This document shows, one piece after another, positions 1 through 7,215 of a stretch of 7,339 nt of DNA; the first letter of the stretch is position 1; each line of letters starts with the position of its first letter. The position numbers and the translations under genes are program-made. The notes beneath the pieces are model-generated. The model did no database searches, was not told where the DNA came from, and saw only the letters and a program-made list of their open reading frames with translations. Source of the stretch: a bacterium UBA1459 (lineage in GTDB: Bacteria > Pseudomonadota > Alphaproteobacteria > CAJXXZ01 > UBA1459); contig DCST01000044.1 of the NCBI GenBank assembly GCA_002325765.1, positions 12,464-19,802 of the forward strand. The letters run 5' to 3'.

Positions 1-135
1 ACAAGTTTATTATGGATAATATTTATCTTTATATTATGTGTTATAACTATTAATTTAGTTGATTATTATTGCTTTAGATATAAAATATTTCATCAAATAA
101 CACAAGTTATTTATTTATTGTATGAGAGAATATAG
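1..135 (+). CDS. tssL: TssL/DotU-like protein, C-terminal end (5' truncated by window)
   Basis: The frame starting at base 1 is open to a TAG at 133-135 and gives 44 residues with no start codon, so this is the tail of a gene that begins upstream. About residues 3-20 are strongly hydrophobic (LLWIIFIFILCVITINLV), followed by a roughly 24-residue tail containing aromatic and basic residues. TssL/DotU proteins of type VI secretion systems are tail-anchored: a cytoplasmic helical domain, one C-terminal transmembrane helix and a short periplasmic end. That architecture fits what is visible. The gene directly downstream looks like TssM/IcmF, TssL's usual partner and frequent neighbour, and the two are separated by a single base. 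The call rests on membrane topology plus this neighbour, because the diagnostic cytoplasmic domain lies outside the window. Another small membrane protein ending in a helix cannot be excluded. Confidence 0.55.
   Translation, partial: TSLLWIIFIFILCVITINLVDYYCFRYKIFHQITQVIYLLYERI
124..130 (+). promoter_or_regulatory. Purine-rich ribosome-binding site for the tssM-like gene
   Basis: The stretch GAGAGAA lies inside the last codons of the tssL-like gene. Its GAGAG core ends 8 bases before the ATG at 137, a normal Shine-Dalgarno distance. The alternative in-frame ATG at 122 is preceded only by AT-rich sequence with no purine run. This favours 137 as the start and implies that tssM is translated by ribosomes finishing tssL at 133-135. 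Confidence 0.45.
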
Positions 136-136
136 T

Positions 137-3100
137 ATGTTCAACTGGATAAAATGGATAGCTAGTATACTAACTCCAAGTATATTGTTAGCTTTATTTT
201 TTAAATATACTAAATTTAAATCTTATTTATTTCCCAGACCTATTTTTTCATTTGGAGTATTAAAAGTATTAAGACATTTAACTCCAGATTATTTTAAACA
301 GATTATAGAACTGAGAATGAAATTAGAAAAAAGATTTGGAGGCGCAAATGCGATACCAATTATTCTATTTATAACTAAAATAAAAAGAGAATATGAGATT
401 AGAGAAAATATTGCAATCTACTATACTGAAGATGGAGAGAATGCTATTATAGCTTTACATGAAATTTTTGATGGTAATGGATTTAATGTACTTGTTTTAC
501 ATGATAATGATAATGAAAAATATTATACTAACTTAGTACAATCAATTACAAATAATTACGTACCAGTATTGCTACTTAAATCACTAAATAATATTGGATT
601 AAAATTTTGCCAAGAGTTTGAATCTCATGCTATAGGATTTAAAAAAAATGAATTTAATGATTTTATTAATAAAATGATATCTAAAATAATAGTAAGTAGT
701 AATACTAGTATTGAATATGCATCTTTTATAAATACATTATATAATCAAAATTATGAATATGGAGTATACTTTATTTGTCAAAATAATGCTGTACTAAATA
801 ATAAGATATATTTTCTTAATGCTTTTTTAGATGTATGTTACAACTCAGCCAGTAGTTTTATCTTAGCAAGTAAAAATACATTATATGTAAATAAATTTAT
901 AAGTAAAATTATTATTTTTATTGGTTTATTTTCAGGTATTATTACATTTATATGGAGTATTAATATTTATAATAAATATGAAAGATGTGAACAATCTATT
1001 ATTGCTGTAGAAAATTTTATTACTAATCCTAATCAAATTAAAACAATAATTACTATGGCTCCAAATCTAAAAATAAATACATACTATATTAGTAAATACT
1101 TTTATAAAAAACAAATTGTAGGTTTAAGAAATATTTATCATTTTTTATTATTACAAACAAATGAATTATTTAAAAAAGAAAAAATACCATCTCAATATGA
1201 AAGATATACTGTATCACCATACAATACTAAAAACTATTTATATGCAGAAAAGAAAATACATGAAATTGTTAATACATATACAGAGTTAGCTCACTTTATT
1301 GGAAAAGGAGAATTAACAAAGTATCACTATAACATTAAAGAAAGTATCTTAGATTTAATTGATTATTTTATAGATATTATACCAAATAGTGAGCTGTTTA
1401 TTTTATTTGATCAACTTACAGCTCAGATGGATTCTTTAAATACAAATACACAAGTAAATTTATTAAACTTATTAGAACTTATTAATCAAGTGAAAGGCTA
1501 TTTAAGAGAATTTAATTGGAATCAATCTGTAGCATTTAAGCAGTTATTAAGTAAAATAGAAAAATTGCCAAATGGAAATGAAATAATAGAACAAATTAAT
1601 ATTAATATGAATACCATATATAAAAATTTACAAAATAAATTACTACAATCTGAAAATATATTTTTTGGATATTACTTTATTCAAAAAGAATCAAATATAC
1701 AATCATCAAATGAATTTAATGGTTTTATTCAATTATTGCATTCAATATTACAAGAACCTATATTACACTTACCTGTAACATCAGATGAAGTATATTGTGA
1801 TGTTACAAAATATTGCTATTGGAATATAGATCAATTAGATTATGTTTTAAATAATATTGGATCTAGGTCTATATTTTTAGCTAATTTAGGTATATATAAT
1901 ATTAAAACTAAAAACTTTGCAATGCAAGTTATAGATAATCATCTGAAAAAATTTATAAAAAGTGGATTAGGTAAAGCTCAAAGTCATGTTTTATTGCAAT
2001 TATCAAGTAAAATAAGTAATTTTCTGAGTAGTTATGATAGATTAAATAATATTATTAAATTCTATGATATTACTTTACAATCAAAATATACAATCTTAAA
2101 GGATATTATAAATAATAATTTAACAAATATTGCGAATGATATTCTAGATTTATTAGATAATACCATATTTACTCAGTATAAAAATATAGCTAATTGGAAT
2201 GGTCAGAATTTACCAGAATTTCTATTTAATTGTAATGAAAATGAAGTATTATCTCATGTACACAATTCAATTAATCAACTTAAAATAATAAGAGATCTAT
2301 ATATTTTACCAATACTTGATATTTTACATAATACAAATATTGAACTATATAAGAAATTACTTTATTTTGTAAAACAAATAAATTTATATGAAAGCAAACA
2401 ACCAAATATTATAAATGACTTTGAGGTATTTTTATGTAGTTTAAAAGATTGGAAAATTATATGGAGAGAGTATCAAGAACCTAAAAATACAGATGATTTC
2501 TTTTTATATCATAAAAGATGCTTTGAATATGCTATAAAAAAAAGAACAAATGCATTATTATTAGCAATATCTTATAATCAATGGAATGAAATTAAAAAAA
2601 TATATAATATTTTTCTTAAAGATACTTTTCCATTTAATAAAGAAGCAAGTACATATACACTTACAAAATCTATATATCTTTTTATTGAAACATATCGTAA
2701 ATATCGTAATAATCTATTTGATGATATGGATTTTTATAATCAAAATAAAAATATTTTAGAAGATATAGATAAATTTAATAAACATTTTGAATTACAAGAT
2801 AACAATATTATTTATAATATAGATTTACAGTTCTGTTCTAATCATGTAAATGCTATTAACAATCATCTTATAAGTAAAATAATTATTGAAATAAATAAAG
2901 ATAAATTTGTAGGTGATAATGTGAGTACAAAATATTTTATCGATCAACCTTTTTCTATACAAATAAATATTGCAAAAAAAGGTAGATATATTATAAATAA
3001 TTCTGCAATCGGTATTACAACAGATTCCTCTATTCTTTTTCAATTTGCATCATATGGTTATTTTTCATTTGTTGAAAAATTTAGATATAAAGTTAAAGAT

Positions 3101-3217
3101 CATATTATTATACTTAGAATACCTATATCAATTATTGACACACAAACAAATAGTATTAAAGAAATAGTTGTATTTTTTGAAATAAAAAATATGTCCAAAT
3201 TTTTTGTAATAAAATAA
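137..3217 (+). CDS. tssM: TssM/IcmF-like inner-membrane protein of a type VI secretion system, divergent
   Basis: This 1026-residue protein resembles TssM (IcmF), the inner-membrane scaffold that joins TssL and the lipoprotein TssJ in the T6SS trans-envelope complex. Residues 2-22 form a first membrane helix followed by basic residues (KYTKFK), which places the next stretch in the cytoplasm. Residues 73-81 (IPIILFITK) resemble the strand leading into the TK(x)D GTPase-like motif of IcmF proteins. A second membrane helix covers residues 255-275. About 650 mostly helical, presumably periplasmic residues follow. From about residue 937 the protein becomes beta-rich, and FASYGYFSFVEKF at 970-982 sits where TssM has its GpWalfRLl-type motif. 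Differences from typical TssM are a single N-terminal helix instead of a hairpin, a cytoplasmic part of only about 230 residues, and no visible Walker A. An in-frame ATG at 122 would add 5 residues and overlap tssL. The call combines topology, length, C-terminal pattern and the adjacent tssL-like gene; pairwise similarity is low. Confidence 0.62.
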   Translation: MFNWIKWIASILTPSILLALFFKYTKFKSYLFPRPIFSFGVLKVLRHLTPDYFKQIIELRMKLEKRFGGANAIPIILFITKIKREYEIRENIAIYYTEDGENAIIALHEIFDGNGFNVLVLHDNDNEKYYTNLVQSITNNYVPVLLLKSLNNIGLKFCQEFESHAIGFKKNEFNDFINKMISKIIVSSNTSIEYASFINTLYNQNYEYGVYFICQNNAVLNNKIYFLNAFLDVCYNSASSFILASKNTLYVNKFISKIIIFIGLFSGIITFIWSINIYNKYERCEQSIIAVENFITNPNQIKTIITMAPNLKINTYYISKYFYKKQIVGLRNIYHFLLLQTNELFKKEKIPSQYERYTVSPYNTKNYLYAEKKIHEIVNTYTELAHFIGKGELTKYHYNIKESILDLIDYFIDIIPNSELFILFDQLTAQMDSLNTNTQVNLLNLLELINQVKGYLREFNWNQSVAFKQLLSKIEKLPNGNEIIEQININMNTIYKNLQNKLLQSENIFFGYYFIQKESNIQSSNEFNGFIQLLHSILQEPILHLPVTSDEVYCDVTKYCYWNIDQLDYVLNNIGSRSIFLANLGIYNIKTKNFAMQVIDNHLKKFIKSGLGKAQSHVLLQLSSKISNFLSSYDRLNNIIKFYDITLQSKYTILKDIINNNLTNIANDILDLLDNTIFTQYKNIANWNGQNLPEFLFNCNENEVLSHVHNSINQLKIIRDLYILPILDILHNTNIELYKKLLYFVKQINLYESKQPNIINDFEVFLCSLKDWKIIWREYQEPKNTDDFFLYHKRCFEYAIKKRTNALLLAISYNQWNEIKKIYNIFLKDTFPFNKEASTYTLTKSIYLFIETYRKYRNNLFDDMDFYNQNKNILEDIDKFNKHFELQDNNIIYNIDLQFCSNHVNAINNHLISKIIIEINKDKFVGDNVSTKYFIDQPFSIQINIAKKGRYIINNSAIGITTDSSILFQFASYGYFSFVEKFRYKVKDHIIILRIPISIIDTQTNSIKEIVVFFEIKNMSKFFVIK

Positions 3218-3221
3218 ATAT

Positions 3222-3938
3222 ATGATTTTATCTCAAATAAGCTTTTATAATACTTTTAATAGCAATAATTTTTCTCAAAAGATCAAATTAATATTTAAAT
3301 CGAATAAGATTTATTTATTACCAAATACTTCCTTAGAAAATAGTAAGAAAAATGCTATTGCTTTATATAATCAAATGTTAACATCAAATAGTTTTGATGA
3401 AATATATGATATACAAATTACTCTTATTCGTGAATATAATTTATATATTGAATCATTTTATGGATACATCTTGTTATTTGGTTGTTTAGAGTATTTTATG
3501 CCTACCGATTATATGAAAGCTGCTTATTTGTTTTTTGATTTTTGTTATTGGTTTGGTGATAGTTCGTACAGTCAATTTGTTGCTAGATGCATGGCTAGAT
3601 ATCTTATAAAACTCTCCATAAAAGACGGTAATAATGAATTTATAGATATATGTAATTCTGTATTAGATATTTTAAAAGATAAAGAACTATATACTTTACT
3701 TGTAAATAAAAAATATAGCAATATTTTTATGATTATCGAAAATGCAATTGAGGCAGGACAACTAAATTTTGCATTTGATCAACTAAATATGTATTTAAAC
3801 ATAGAAGAAACAAAGTCATATGCACTTATAATGCTTATTAGATTATATCAAGCTATGAATTTAGTAGATGAATACGAAAAACATCTAGAATTACTAAAAA
3901 AAACGAACTATTCATTATACATCAAATATAAAACCTAG
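3222..3938 (+). CDS. Uncharacterised helical protein linked to tssM; possible reduced TssA
   Basis: This 238-residue protein starts 4 bases after the tssM stop, so it is very likely in the same operon. No Shine-Dalgarno sequence is visible; an in-frame TAA at 3210-3212 makes 3222 the first usable ATG. No signal peptide or clear membrane helix is present, so a cytoplasmic location is inferred. The protein looks all-helical. Residues 73-113, with aromatic-rich YNLYIESFYGYILLFG and then a helix ending near W110, recall the helical ImpA-type N-terminal domain of TssA. Residues 165-225, with ENAIEAGQLNFAFDQL and a following long helix, recall the TssA/VasJ C-terminal helical region. TssA is a T6SS cap or priming protein often encoded near tssM, but it is usually 340-530 residues long and conserved tryptophans and arginines are missing here. 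A TPR-like scaffold protein unrelated to TssA is equally possible. The stop codon overlaps that of convergent priA. Confidence 0.85.
   Translation: MILSQISFYNTFNSNNFSQKIKLIFKSNKIYLLPNTSLENSKKNAIALYNQMLTSNSFDEIYDIQITLIREYNLYIESFYGYILLFGCLEYFMPTDYMKAAYLFFDFCYWFGDSSYSQFVARCMARYLIKLSIKDGNNEFIDICNSVLDILKDKELYTLLVNKKYSNIFMIIENAIEAGQLNFAFDQLNMYLNIEETKSYALIMLIRLYQAMNLVDEYEKHLELLKKTNYSLYIKYKT
3935..3938. other. Shared CTAG: overlapping convergent stop codons
   Basis: The plus-strand gene ends with TAG at 3936-3938, and priA on the minus strand ends with TAG read from 3937 to 3935. The palindrome CTAG therefore serves both stop codons. There is no space for a terminator between the two genes, and no GC-rich hairpin followed by a T-run is visible on either side. 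The two transcripts must overlap at their 3' ends or end inside the opposing gene. Confidence 0.9.
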
Positions 3939-5689
3939 TAATCTATACAATTTACATCAATTATACACTTAAGAGATAGAAGATATTCATTGTCCTGTTC
4001 AGTTCTGTTTAAAATATATAACAATGCACTTATATAATTTTCATTTACAGTAATATGTTTATTATATGGTATAGATACTACTTTTTGATATATATTATCA
4101 AAGTTTTTATTATTATATTTAAATTTACAATTAATAATAGATGTATATGGTGGCAAATTATGAGTTTTACGATATAGTAACTCATGATTTAAAAACTCTT
4201 CCATATTATTTGATTTTAAGTATTTAATAATAGGATGATAAGGATAATTTGTATAAATAATAATTTCTGCTTGTTGTATCTTATTACTTCTACCTGCTCT
4301 ACCAATAGTTTGTATTAAAGAAGAAAAAGTCATTTCATTACTTCTAAAATTACAAATTTGTATATCAAAACTTAAGACTAAAATAAGAGATATATTCTGA
4401 AAGTCATGTCCTTTTGTAATCATCTGAGTACCAACAAAAATATCTACATTTTCAAGTTGTTTAAAGTCATAATCATCTGAAGATATAGTTCTTATATTTG
4501 CAAATTTAAAAATTCTATGAGCATCAGATGCTATTTTTTCAACACCTTGTCCTATATATCTAAAACAACAGGATGAGCAATATACACATTCAGATGCATT
4601 ATATTGCTTAAAACACTTATGACAATAAAATTTATGTATCTTATAATGATAATAAAGTACAGTTTTGCATTTACAATATTGTATCATTTTACAATATAGG
4701 CACTGTACTGATGTTGCAAATCCTCTACGATTTAAATAAATTAACACTTGATGTTTTTTTGCTATTTCTTCATTAATTCTTTTAACAGTATATTCAGAAA
4801 AAATTTGATTTGATGTATTAATTATAGGTAAAGACACATTAGCAAATTTATTTTCTATTTTAACAAGATCATATTTTTCTTCTTTTGTAAAATAATATGT
4901 TTCTAGACTTGGTGTAGCTGTAACAAGTATACATTTGATGTTTTCAATATCTGCCTTTAATACAGCCATATCTCGACCTGAATATGATGTTTGTTTATAT
5001 GATTTATCATGTTCTTCGTCAACAACTATACATTTTAGATTAAAAAATGGTAAATAAATTGCGCATCTTGATCCAATAATTATTTTTGCATCTCCTCTTA
5101 AAATTGACATAAATACCTTTTTACTTCTTTTTTTTGATGTCCATAATACCGCTTCTTGATTAAAATTTTTCGTAAATCGTGCTGCTATATTTTCTGCAAT
5201 TGCAATTTCTGGTAATAAAATTAATACTTGTTCGTTTTGTAATAAATATTTTTCTATTACCTTAAAATATACTTCTGTTTTTCCTGATCCTGTTACTCCC
5301 CATAATAATATATGTTTATTTGATAGAATAATATCATTATATGTATTATTTTGTATATCTGTAAGAACAATATTTGATAAATTATATAATAATGGTTTGT
5401 TTTTATATAACTTAGTATAGTAATTATTTATATGTTCTGCAAATTGGCAAATATTAGTAATATTATGTTTTGCGAATTCATGCATAAAACTTATATATTT
5501 TGAAGATAAAATATCTGGAGTAAGTATAGCTTCTTTGCATTTTTGCTCAGAAGATGTAATTATTTGAAATATAATACCATAATATTCTATATTTCTTATT
5601 TGTATTAGAACGATTTGACCAATTTGAGCATCATCAGAGACAATATATTCTCCAATAAATAATGGAGTAATAACTTTAATAAACTTCAT
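3935..5689 (-). CDS. priA: Primosomal protein N' (PriA), replication-restart DNA helicase, compact form
   Basis: PriA is a 3'-to-5' superfamily 2 helicase that recognises stalled forks and reloads the replicative helicase. This copy has 584 residues, against about 730 in E. coli. Residues 1-43 match the 3'-DNA-binding beta domain. Residues about 50-110, where the winged helix should be, are short and poorly conserved. Helicase motifs are clear: Walker A GVTGSGKT (131-138), Walker B DEEHD (224-228), TATPS (257-261), NRRGFA (320-325), GTQMITKGHDF (420-430) and QTIGRAGR (460-467). The zinc-binding insert has cysteines at 330, 333, 339, 341, 356, 359, 368 and 371, plus 374/375. The C-terminus keeps LPPY (512-515) and ends in IDVNCIDY, like the family's DVDP ending, so the protein is not truncated. 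Two oddities are a CKC in place of CxxC in the zinc site and an aromatic-rich loop after DEEHD that is about 3 residues shorter than usual. It is transcribed opposite to its neighbours and is unrelated to the secretion genes. Confidence 0.96.
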   Translation of the reverse strand: MKFIKVITPLFIGEYIVSDDAQIGQIVLIQIRNIEYYGIIFQIITSSEQKCKEAILTPDILSSKYISFMHEFAKHNITNICQFAEHINNYYTKLYKNKPLLYNLSNIVLTDIQNNTYNDIILSNKHILLWGVTGSGKTEVYFKVIEKYLLQNEQVLILLPEIAIAENIAARFTKNFNQEAVLWTSKKRSKKVFMSILRGDAKIIIGSRCAIYLPFFNLKCIVVDEEHDKSYKQTSYSGRDMAVLKADIENIKCILVTATPSLETYYFTKEEKYDLVKIENKFANVSLPIINTSNQIFSEYTVKRINEEIAKKHQVLIYLNRRGFATSVQCLYCKMIQYCKCKTVLYYHYKIHKFYCHKCFKQYNASECVYCSSCCFRYIGQGVEKIASDAHRIFKFANIRTISSDDYDFKQLENVDIFVGTQMITKGHDFQNISLILVLSFDIQICNFRSNEMTFSSLIQTIGRAGRSNKIQQAEIIIYTNYPYHPIIKYLKSNNMEEFLNHELLYRKTHNLPPYTSIINCKFKYNNKNFDNIYQKVVSIPYNKHITVNENYISALLYILNRTEQDNEYLLSLKCIIDVNCIDY

Positions 5690-5729
5690 AAATATAATTT
5701 TAATGATTTATAATCTAGTAGCATAATAT
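5690..5729. promoter_or_regulatory. Divergent intergenic spacer, probable promoter region for priA and the 489-residue gene
   Basis: These 40 bases are the only space between two genes read away from each other, so both promoters must lie here or inside the coding ends. On the plus strand TATAAT at 5709-5714 is a perfect -10 match. TTCATA at 5685-5690 matches the -35 consensus at 4 of 6 positions with an 18-base spacer. Transcription would then begin only about 9 bases before the ATG at 5730, giving an almost leaderless mRNA, which fits the absence of a Shine-Dalgarno sequence. On the minus strand only AT-rich -10-like runs are seen. Chance matches are common at this base composition. Confidence 0.3.
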
Positions 5730-7199
5730 ATGATAATCTTTATAATTGCTTTAGACAAAAATGATCAATTGGACCAATCTACTGATACATCTCCTCCTTC
5801 TTCTGTTATAATTCAAAAACCACGTGAAAATTCTCCATTTGGATATAATTTCGCTATTAAGGACGGATATACAAAAAAGTGTTCATTTGAAGGTAAACAA
5901 TTAATAATTTATACTAATCCTAGCAAAAAAGAGGATAGTATGAAACAAATATTAAAAGATCAACACGAGAGGGAAAAATTTAATAAAATAAAAGGTACAC
6001 CTGCAGAAAAATTAAAGGATCTACCAAATAGTAGTAGATGCTTTACTGACTTTAGTTTTGAAGATACTGAAGAGTTTTCGCTTAATATGGAACATTATAA
6101 TAATAAAATACAATTTACTGTTGCAATATCAAGTAATCTTGATCCTTTAGAGGCAATATGCGCATATGATTTTTATATATTAACAGTAGATATTGATGGC
6201 ACAAATTCAAATAATTTTACAAATATATCATCAGAATTAACAAGAGCTAATCATCCAATTAGAACAATTGAGGGTCTAAGTCAACCAATATTAAGATCAT
6301 GTACTTCTACTAATTTATTAGAACAATTAGATAAATGGAAAATAAGAATTAAAGATTGTAAAAATCTAACACAGGATAAAAAACGTGAATTGATTTTAAA
6401 TTTTGAAACAGATTTTCGTTCCGCATTAATGATGAGAGTGCGCACTCTAAGTTTAAACAATAAAAACTGTGAAATACAATATGTATGGAGTGGCGATGGA
6501 ATATCTTTTTATAATTGTTGCACAGATTTTCCTCCACCTTCTCTATTTGAATTATTCGCAAAAAAAACTGGTATAAGAACTTTTTATAGTAATAGGCAGA
6601 TCTTGTTATCTGCTGTATTAGAGAGTGGTATACCCCCTGGTGCATTTTGTGATCATTTAGATCCTCAGTGCGCTATTGAAATGCCAGTAGATCAACAATA
6701 TAGAATGTGTATAGATAAATTATTTGAAGATATACAAACATTTTGTAATCATAATGAGGCTCCAGATCTTCTAAGAAAATTTGAGTACTCAAGCAGCTAT
6801 GAAGCAATGACTATATTATCACCAGGATATATGAGTAGTATAAATATTAGTGATAGAAGTTCACTTTGTAAAATTTCATTAATTGTTAAAAAAGATAAGA
6901 GAGATAGTTCTGGAGGCTTATCTCATCCGAATTCTAGTAGAATACTTAGAGTAAATATAGATGCCCCTTTACTTGAAATAAAAGGAGTAACAAAATCTCC
7001 AGAAAAATTACAAATATGGATGTCATATAATAATATTAGTCAAGTTGAAGTAAGACCTATATATAGTGACTTCGAGCTACAAAAACTTAATAGCGGAAAA
7101 ACCGTTCGCACAAACTTATATACAAAAGGATGTCATAGTTTTAATTTTATAAATGATTATAAATCAGACTGCACAATAATAATAATGAAGACAGATTGA
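5730..7199 (+). CDS. Uncharacterised 489-residue protein with 15 cysteines
   Basis: I do not recognise this family. The start at 5730 is the first ATG after an in-frame TAA at 5724-5726; no Shine-Dalgarno sequence precedes it. A later ATG at 5941 has GAGGA a few bases upstream, but the 70 residues before it look like folded protein (FGYNFAIKDGYTKKCSFEG, 37-55), so the longer form is preferred. The first residues (MIIFIIAL) are hydrophobic but too short and uncharged for a signal peptide, and no membrane helix is seen. Layout: a Pro/Ser-rich linker (20-36); a charged, Lys-rich helix (66-98); a beta-rich segment (102-156); a helical region (193-245) leading to YVWSGDGISFYNCC (251-264); a mixed region with several cysteines (307-339); and a beta-rich C-terminal half (375-489) that may be a sandwich. 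Cysteines lie at 51, 104, 144, 191, 210, 247, 263, 264, 307, 314, 327, 339, 380, 468 and 481, with no regular CxxC spacing to suggest a metal site. A thioredoxin-like gene begins 16 bases downstream. A secretion substrate is one possibility, based on location only. Confidence 0.85.
   Translation: MIIFIIALDKNDQLDQSTDTSPPSSVIIQKPRENSPFGYNFAIKDGYTKKCSFEGKQLIIYTNPSKKEDSMKQILKDQHEREKFNKIKGTPAEKLKDLPNSSRCFTDFSFEDTEEFSLNMEHYNNKIQFTVAISSNLDPLEAICAYDFYILTVDIDGTNSNNFTNISSELTRANHPIRTIEGLSQPILRSCTSTNLLEQLDKWKIRIKDCKNLTQDKKRELILNFETDFRSALMMRVRTLSLNNKNCEIQYVWSGDGISFYNCCTDFPPPSLFELFAKKTGIRTFYSNRQILLSAVLESGIPPGAFCDHLDPQCAIEMPVDQQYRMCIDKLFEDIQTFCNHNEAPDLLRKFEYSSSYEAMTILSPGYMSSINISDRSSLCKISLIVKKDKRDSSGGLSHPNSSRILRVNIDAPLLEIKGVTKSPEKLQIWMSYNNISQVEVRPIYSDFELQKLNSGKTVRTNLYTKGCHSFNFINDYKSDCTIIIMKTD
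6435..6448. repeat. Perfect 14-base palindrome inside the 489-residue gene
   Basis: AGAGTGCGCACTCT equals its own reverse complement and has 8 G/C bases out of 14, in a region that is otherwise about three-quarters A/T. It encodes part of Met-Arg-Val-Arg-Thr-Leu and uses CGC for arginine where AGA or CGT is usual nearby. A second palindrome, GTTTAAAC, follows at 6451-6458. As RNA the 14-mer lacks a loop, so a stable hairpin is unlikely; a dimeric protein or methylase recognition site is conceivable but unproven. Confidence 0.6.
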
Positions 7200-7215
7200 G
7201 TATATAATATTATTT

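Noticed and set aside
2825..3043. 72-residue minus-strand open frame inside the tssM-like gene
   Set aside because: It lies wholly opposite a long, better supported gene, has no recognisable motif, and such frames are expected by chance opposite Ile/Asn/Lys-rich coding sequence.
5730..5756. Possible signal peptide at the start of the 489-residue protein (MIIFIIAL)
   Set aside because: It has no positive residues, only about 7 hydrophobic residues, and is followed directly by charged residues with no cleavage-site pattern.
5788..5806. Pyrimidine-rich CTCCTCCTTCTTC run resembling the 16S rRNA anti-Shine-Dalgarno end
   Set aside because: It simply encodes Ser-Pro-Pro-Ser-Ser in the linker, the match is partial, and no surrounding rRNA-like sequence exists.
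6349..6645. 98-residue minus-strand open frame inside the 489-residue gene
   Set aside because: It is antisense to a longer frame with protein-like composition, and shows no domain, promoter or ribosome-binding signal of its own.
7197..7199. TGA as a sense codon (tryptophan), joining the 489-residue gene to downstream sequence
   Set aside because: Tryptophan is encoded by TGG throughout, and reading on from this TGA reaches a TAA after about 20 codons of sequence out of frame with the thioredoxin-like gene.
7200..7215. Terminator between the last two plus-strand genes
   Set aside because: The 16 bases contain only an AT palindrome (ATAATATTAT type), with no GC stem followed by a T-run.
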